Shown here: piece by piece, positions 62,286 through 64,000 of the stretch
How positions within the stretch are numbered: position 1 is the first letter of the stretch
Layout: the number at the start of each line of letters is the position of its first letter
Assembly: GCF_001449115.1 (NCBI RefSeq)
Contig: NZ_LAIJ01000009.1
Span: 2,300,114-2,364,113, forward strand
Length of the DNA stretch: 64,000 nucleotides
From: Occallatibacter gabretensis
GTDB lineage: Bacteria > Acidobacteriota > Terriglobia > Terriglobales > Acidobacteriaceae
Direction of reading: 5' to 3'
Notes under the pieces: model-generated
What the model was told of the DNA's origin: nothing
Database searches by the model: none
Seen by the model: the letters and a program-made list of their open reading frames with translations, nothing else
Made by a program: the position numbers and the translations under genes

Positions 62286-64000
62286 ATAGCAATCAGCAGT
62301 GGGGTCGCAAAGAGACCATTGTTTGGCCGCCGCACGCTCCTGTCTATACCTTCAGCGCGTTGGCGTTGGGTGTTTTCGCAACGCTGTTTTTCGTGTGGCA
62401 GTTTCTCCGCTTCACGGAGACGCCGTTGCGCCGGACATATACCCCGACCTATATACAGTCGCTCATCGGTGCGACGTTCAAGCAGCATGGCAAGTATCGA
62501 CTGCTGTATGTCGGGGGCGGCAAAGCCGCTCCCCGACTGGCCCTGCCAGCCGACTTCGTTCCCGGCGAAACCAAGCTGCCCACCGGTGCTGTCTTTCCTG
62601 CTGAATTGTCGGAGGCAACACGGAATCAGGGGTACACGGTTTTCTATCGAGGGCCGGAGAAGGACTACAACGACGTCGCGCTGAGCCGGTGGCTTCGCAG
62701 CGTGTATTTTGATGGGCAAGGGTTGCTCGATATCTACGCAACCTCGTTAGGAGAAGGTCTTCTGGTCCTGGTGGTCGCTCTCGCGTTCGCCGGACGCGCC
62801 GATGTGAAACGGTTCCGCGAGTTGAAGTACGGACGCCACCTGAAGGGGCCGGTGATGGTTTCCCCGTCCGAGTTCAACAAAGCGCTGAAGGCCGATGGCT
62901 TGGCCATTGAGACTTCTAAAAGGCCGTGGTATCTCCGCAAGCCAATACAGCTCCGCATCCCCAGAAGCGCGGAAGCGAAGCACATTCAGATCATGGGCGA
63001 CACCGGGACCGGCAAGTCCACACTGATAAAACAGCTCCTCCAGCAGGTCGCCGACCGGGGTGAAATTGCCATCGTCTATGACCCGGCAGGCGAGTTCACG
63101 GAGAGCTTTTACAGAGAGAGCAGGAAGGACCTGATTCTGAATCCGCTGGACTCACGGGCGCCTTATTGGACGCCATCGAGCGAACTGCGGAACCCCGCCG
63201 AGGCGCGGACTATCGCGGCTTCCATGTACCAGCCGCGAGAGGACAAGCGGGGCGAGTTCTTTACGGATACGCCGCAGAAGATCTTCGCCCATCTCCTGAA
63301 GTACAAGCCTTCACCCGAAGAATTGGTTGCGTGGATGTCGGACGAGGATGAGATCGATCGGCGTTTGAAAGGCACCGAGCTTGCGAACTTCGCTCCCAAG
63401 GATGCGCCCCAGCAGCGGAGTGGTGTACTTGGCTCGCTCGGCCTTGTGGCCGACAGCTTGCGTCTCCTGCCTACCCGCGAAGAAGCCCAGGGCCGGGAGT
63501 GGTGCGCGACGGAATGGGCCGAAAAGCGTGAGGGCTGGATCTTCCTCACATCCACGGAAGCCGAGCAGGAGGCGCTTCGTCCATTGCATTCGCTCTGGAT
63601 TGATCTGCTTGTGTTGCGTCTTCTGACCAAGCCGAAGCCGGAACAGAAAAAGGTATGGCTGGTGATCGACGAGCTGGCCAGCCTCCAGCGTCTTCCGCAG
63701 TTCCATACGGCGCTGACCAAGGGCCGTAAGAGCGATAACCCTATCGTCTTTGGCTACCAGGGCAAGGCACAGCTTGAAACCATCTACGGTCATCTTGCCG
63801 AGGTGATGCTTTCGCAACCGACTACCAAATTCATCCTCCGCACCGCCGAGCCGAACGCGGCGAAGTGGGCAGCGGAAATGATCGGCGAGGTCGAGATCGA
63901 GCGCGTCCGAGAGACGGTTGCGGATGGCAAGCGCCAGGGCAAGAGCTTCACCCTTGACCGGCAGATCGAGCCGCTGGTGATGAAGTCTGAGGTGGAAGGT
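62282..64000 (+). CDS. VirD4/TraG-type coupling ATPase, 5' part
   Basis: 573 residues are visible and the frame is open at the window end. Two TM segments (about 18-42 and 153-175) anchor it. Walker A is GDTGTGKS (239-246), with Walker B VWLVIDELASL and FGYQGKAQLE following, as in TrwB/TraD. It recruits the relaxase-DNA complex to the secretion channel. It overlaps mobC by 4 bp (ATGA). The relaxase gene should follow. Confidence 0.92.
   Translation, partial: MNSNQQWGRKETIVWPPHAPVYTFSALALGVFATLFFVWQFLRFTETPLRRTYTPTYIQSLIGATFKQHGKYRLLYVGGGKAAPRLALPADFVPGETKLPTGAVFPAELSEATRNQGYTVFYRGPEKDYNDVALSRWLRSVYFDGQGLLDIYATSLGEGLLVLVVALAFAGRADVKRFRELKYGRHLKGPVMVSPSEFNKALKADGLAIETSKRPWYLRKPIQLRIPRSAEAKHIQIMGDTGTGKSTLIKQLLQQVADRGEIAIVYDPAGEFTESFYRESRKDLILNPLDSRAPYWTPSSELRNPAEARTIAASMYQPREDKRGEFFTDTPQKIFAHLLKYKPSPEELVAWMSDEDEIDRRLKGTELANFAPKDAPQQRSGVLGSLGLVADSLRLLPTREEAQGREWCATEWAEKREGWIFLTSTEAEQEALRPLHSLWIDLLVLRLLTKPKPEQKKVWLVIDELASLQRLPQFHTALTKGRKSDNPIVFGYQGKAQLETIYGHLAEVMLSQPTTKFILRTAEPNAAKWAAEMIGEVEIERVRETVADGKRQGKSFTLDRQIEPLVMKSEVEG

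Larger units (their letters stand above)
46820..64000. mobile_element. Integrative and conjugative element at tRNA-Ala (left part)
   Basis: The evidence is combined: a tRNA 3' end, a convergent tyrosine integrase, an excisionase-like protein, an ordered VirB-type mating-pair operon, ssb, a primase-like gene, a MobC-like protein after inverted repeats, and a VirD4-type coupling protein. The att core should be in the T-arm/acceptor part of the tRNA (about 46820-46842). The right end, relaxase and cargo lie beyond 64000. Whether the element is intact cannot be judged from this half. Confidence 0.9.

Overview
The window looks like a chromosomal segment of an acidobacterium (Terriglobia-like). This is inferred from gene content, not from a marker gene. 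The clues are a PadR regulator coupled to a long MacB/FtsX permease of the acidobacterial 'ADOP' type, a VCBS/ASPIC-UnbV protein next to a multihaem cytochrome with TPRs, a giant choice-of-anchor-D lipoprotein, two adjacent signal peptidases beside rnc, and short dispersed hairpin repeats in the intergenic gaps. No rRNA is present. One tRNA gene, tRNA-Ala(GGC), is visible.

Layout. 1-7.9 kb is metabolic: the 3' part of a fatty-acyl-CoA synthetase, a PLP decarboxylase, metY and a MetA-family acyltransferase (together the route from homoserine to homocysteine), a membrane-anchored protein joining a haem c motif to a prenyltransferase/squalene-cyclase-like fold, and a class III transaminase. 8.1-11.3 kb is one lipoprotein gene built from 600-bp tandem repeats. 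11.3-13.2 kb is a gene-poor stretch with two orphan terminators. 13.2-16.0 kb holds a pseudopilin coupled to a fused sugar aminotransferase/nucleotide-sugar dehydratase. 16-23 kb holds a DUF1989 protein, a beta-propeller, and the VCBS/ASPIC plus multihaem-TPR pair. 23-30 kb is mostly housekeeping (holA, a GT39-like membrane protein, an ABC permease, a RodZ-like protein, metK, alpha carbonic anhydrase). 30-46.7 kb includes a HAD phosphatase, an AsmA-like protein, lepB-lepB-rnc, PadR-ADOP, a TPR protein, a Doc/AbrB toxin-antitoxin pair, an ECF sigma/anti-sigma pair, and a divergent oxidoreductase/TetR pair.

From about 46.8 kb to the window end lies the left part of an integrative and conjugative element (ICE) inserted at the 3' end of tRNA-Ala(GGC). 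A tyrosine integrase points at the tRNA. It is followed by an excisionase-like HTH protein, a LysR regulator, and a collinear type IV secretion operon (VirB2-B3-B4-B9-B10-small-B5-small-B6-small-B8-B11). Then come ssb, a RepB-type primase-like gene, a small accessory protein, an inverted-repeat-rich candidate oriT, a MobC/TraJ-like ribbon-helix-helix protein, and a VirD4/TraG-type coupling protein cut by the window end. Relaxase and right attachment site should lie downstream.

Regulatory sequence can be read directly at several loci. There is an 11-bp-arm palindrome over the padR promoter, a palindrome over the -10 box of the toxin-antitoxin operon, and two TTAAC-N3-GTTAA palindromes between the oxidoreductase and its TetR regulator. 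Most promising for novelty: the aminotransferase/dehydratase fusion coupled to a pseudopilin, the haem-motif cyclase-fold protein, a VirB5-like C-terminal tail duplicated on a small neighbouring protein, the candidate oriT, and a dispersed hairpin repeat with constant flanks and variable stems.
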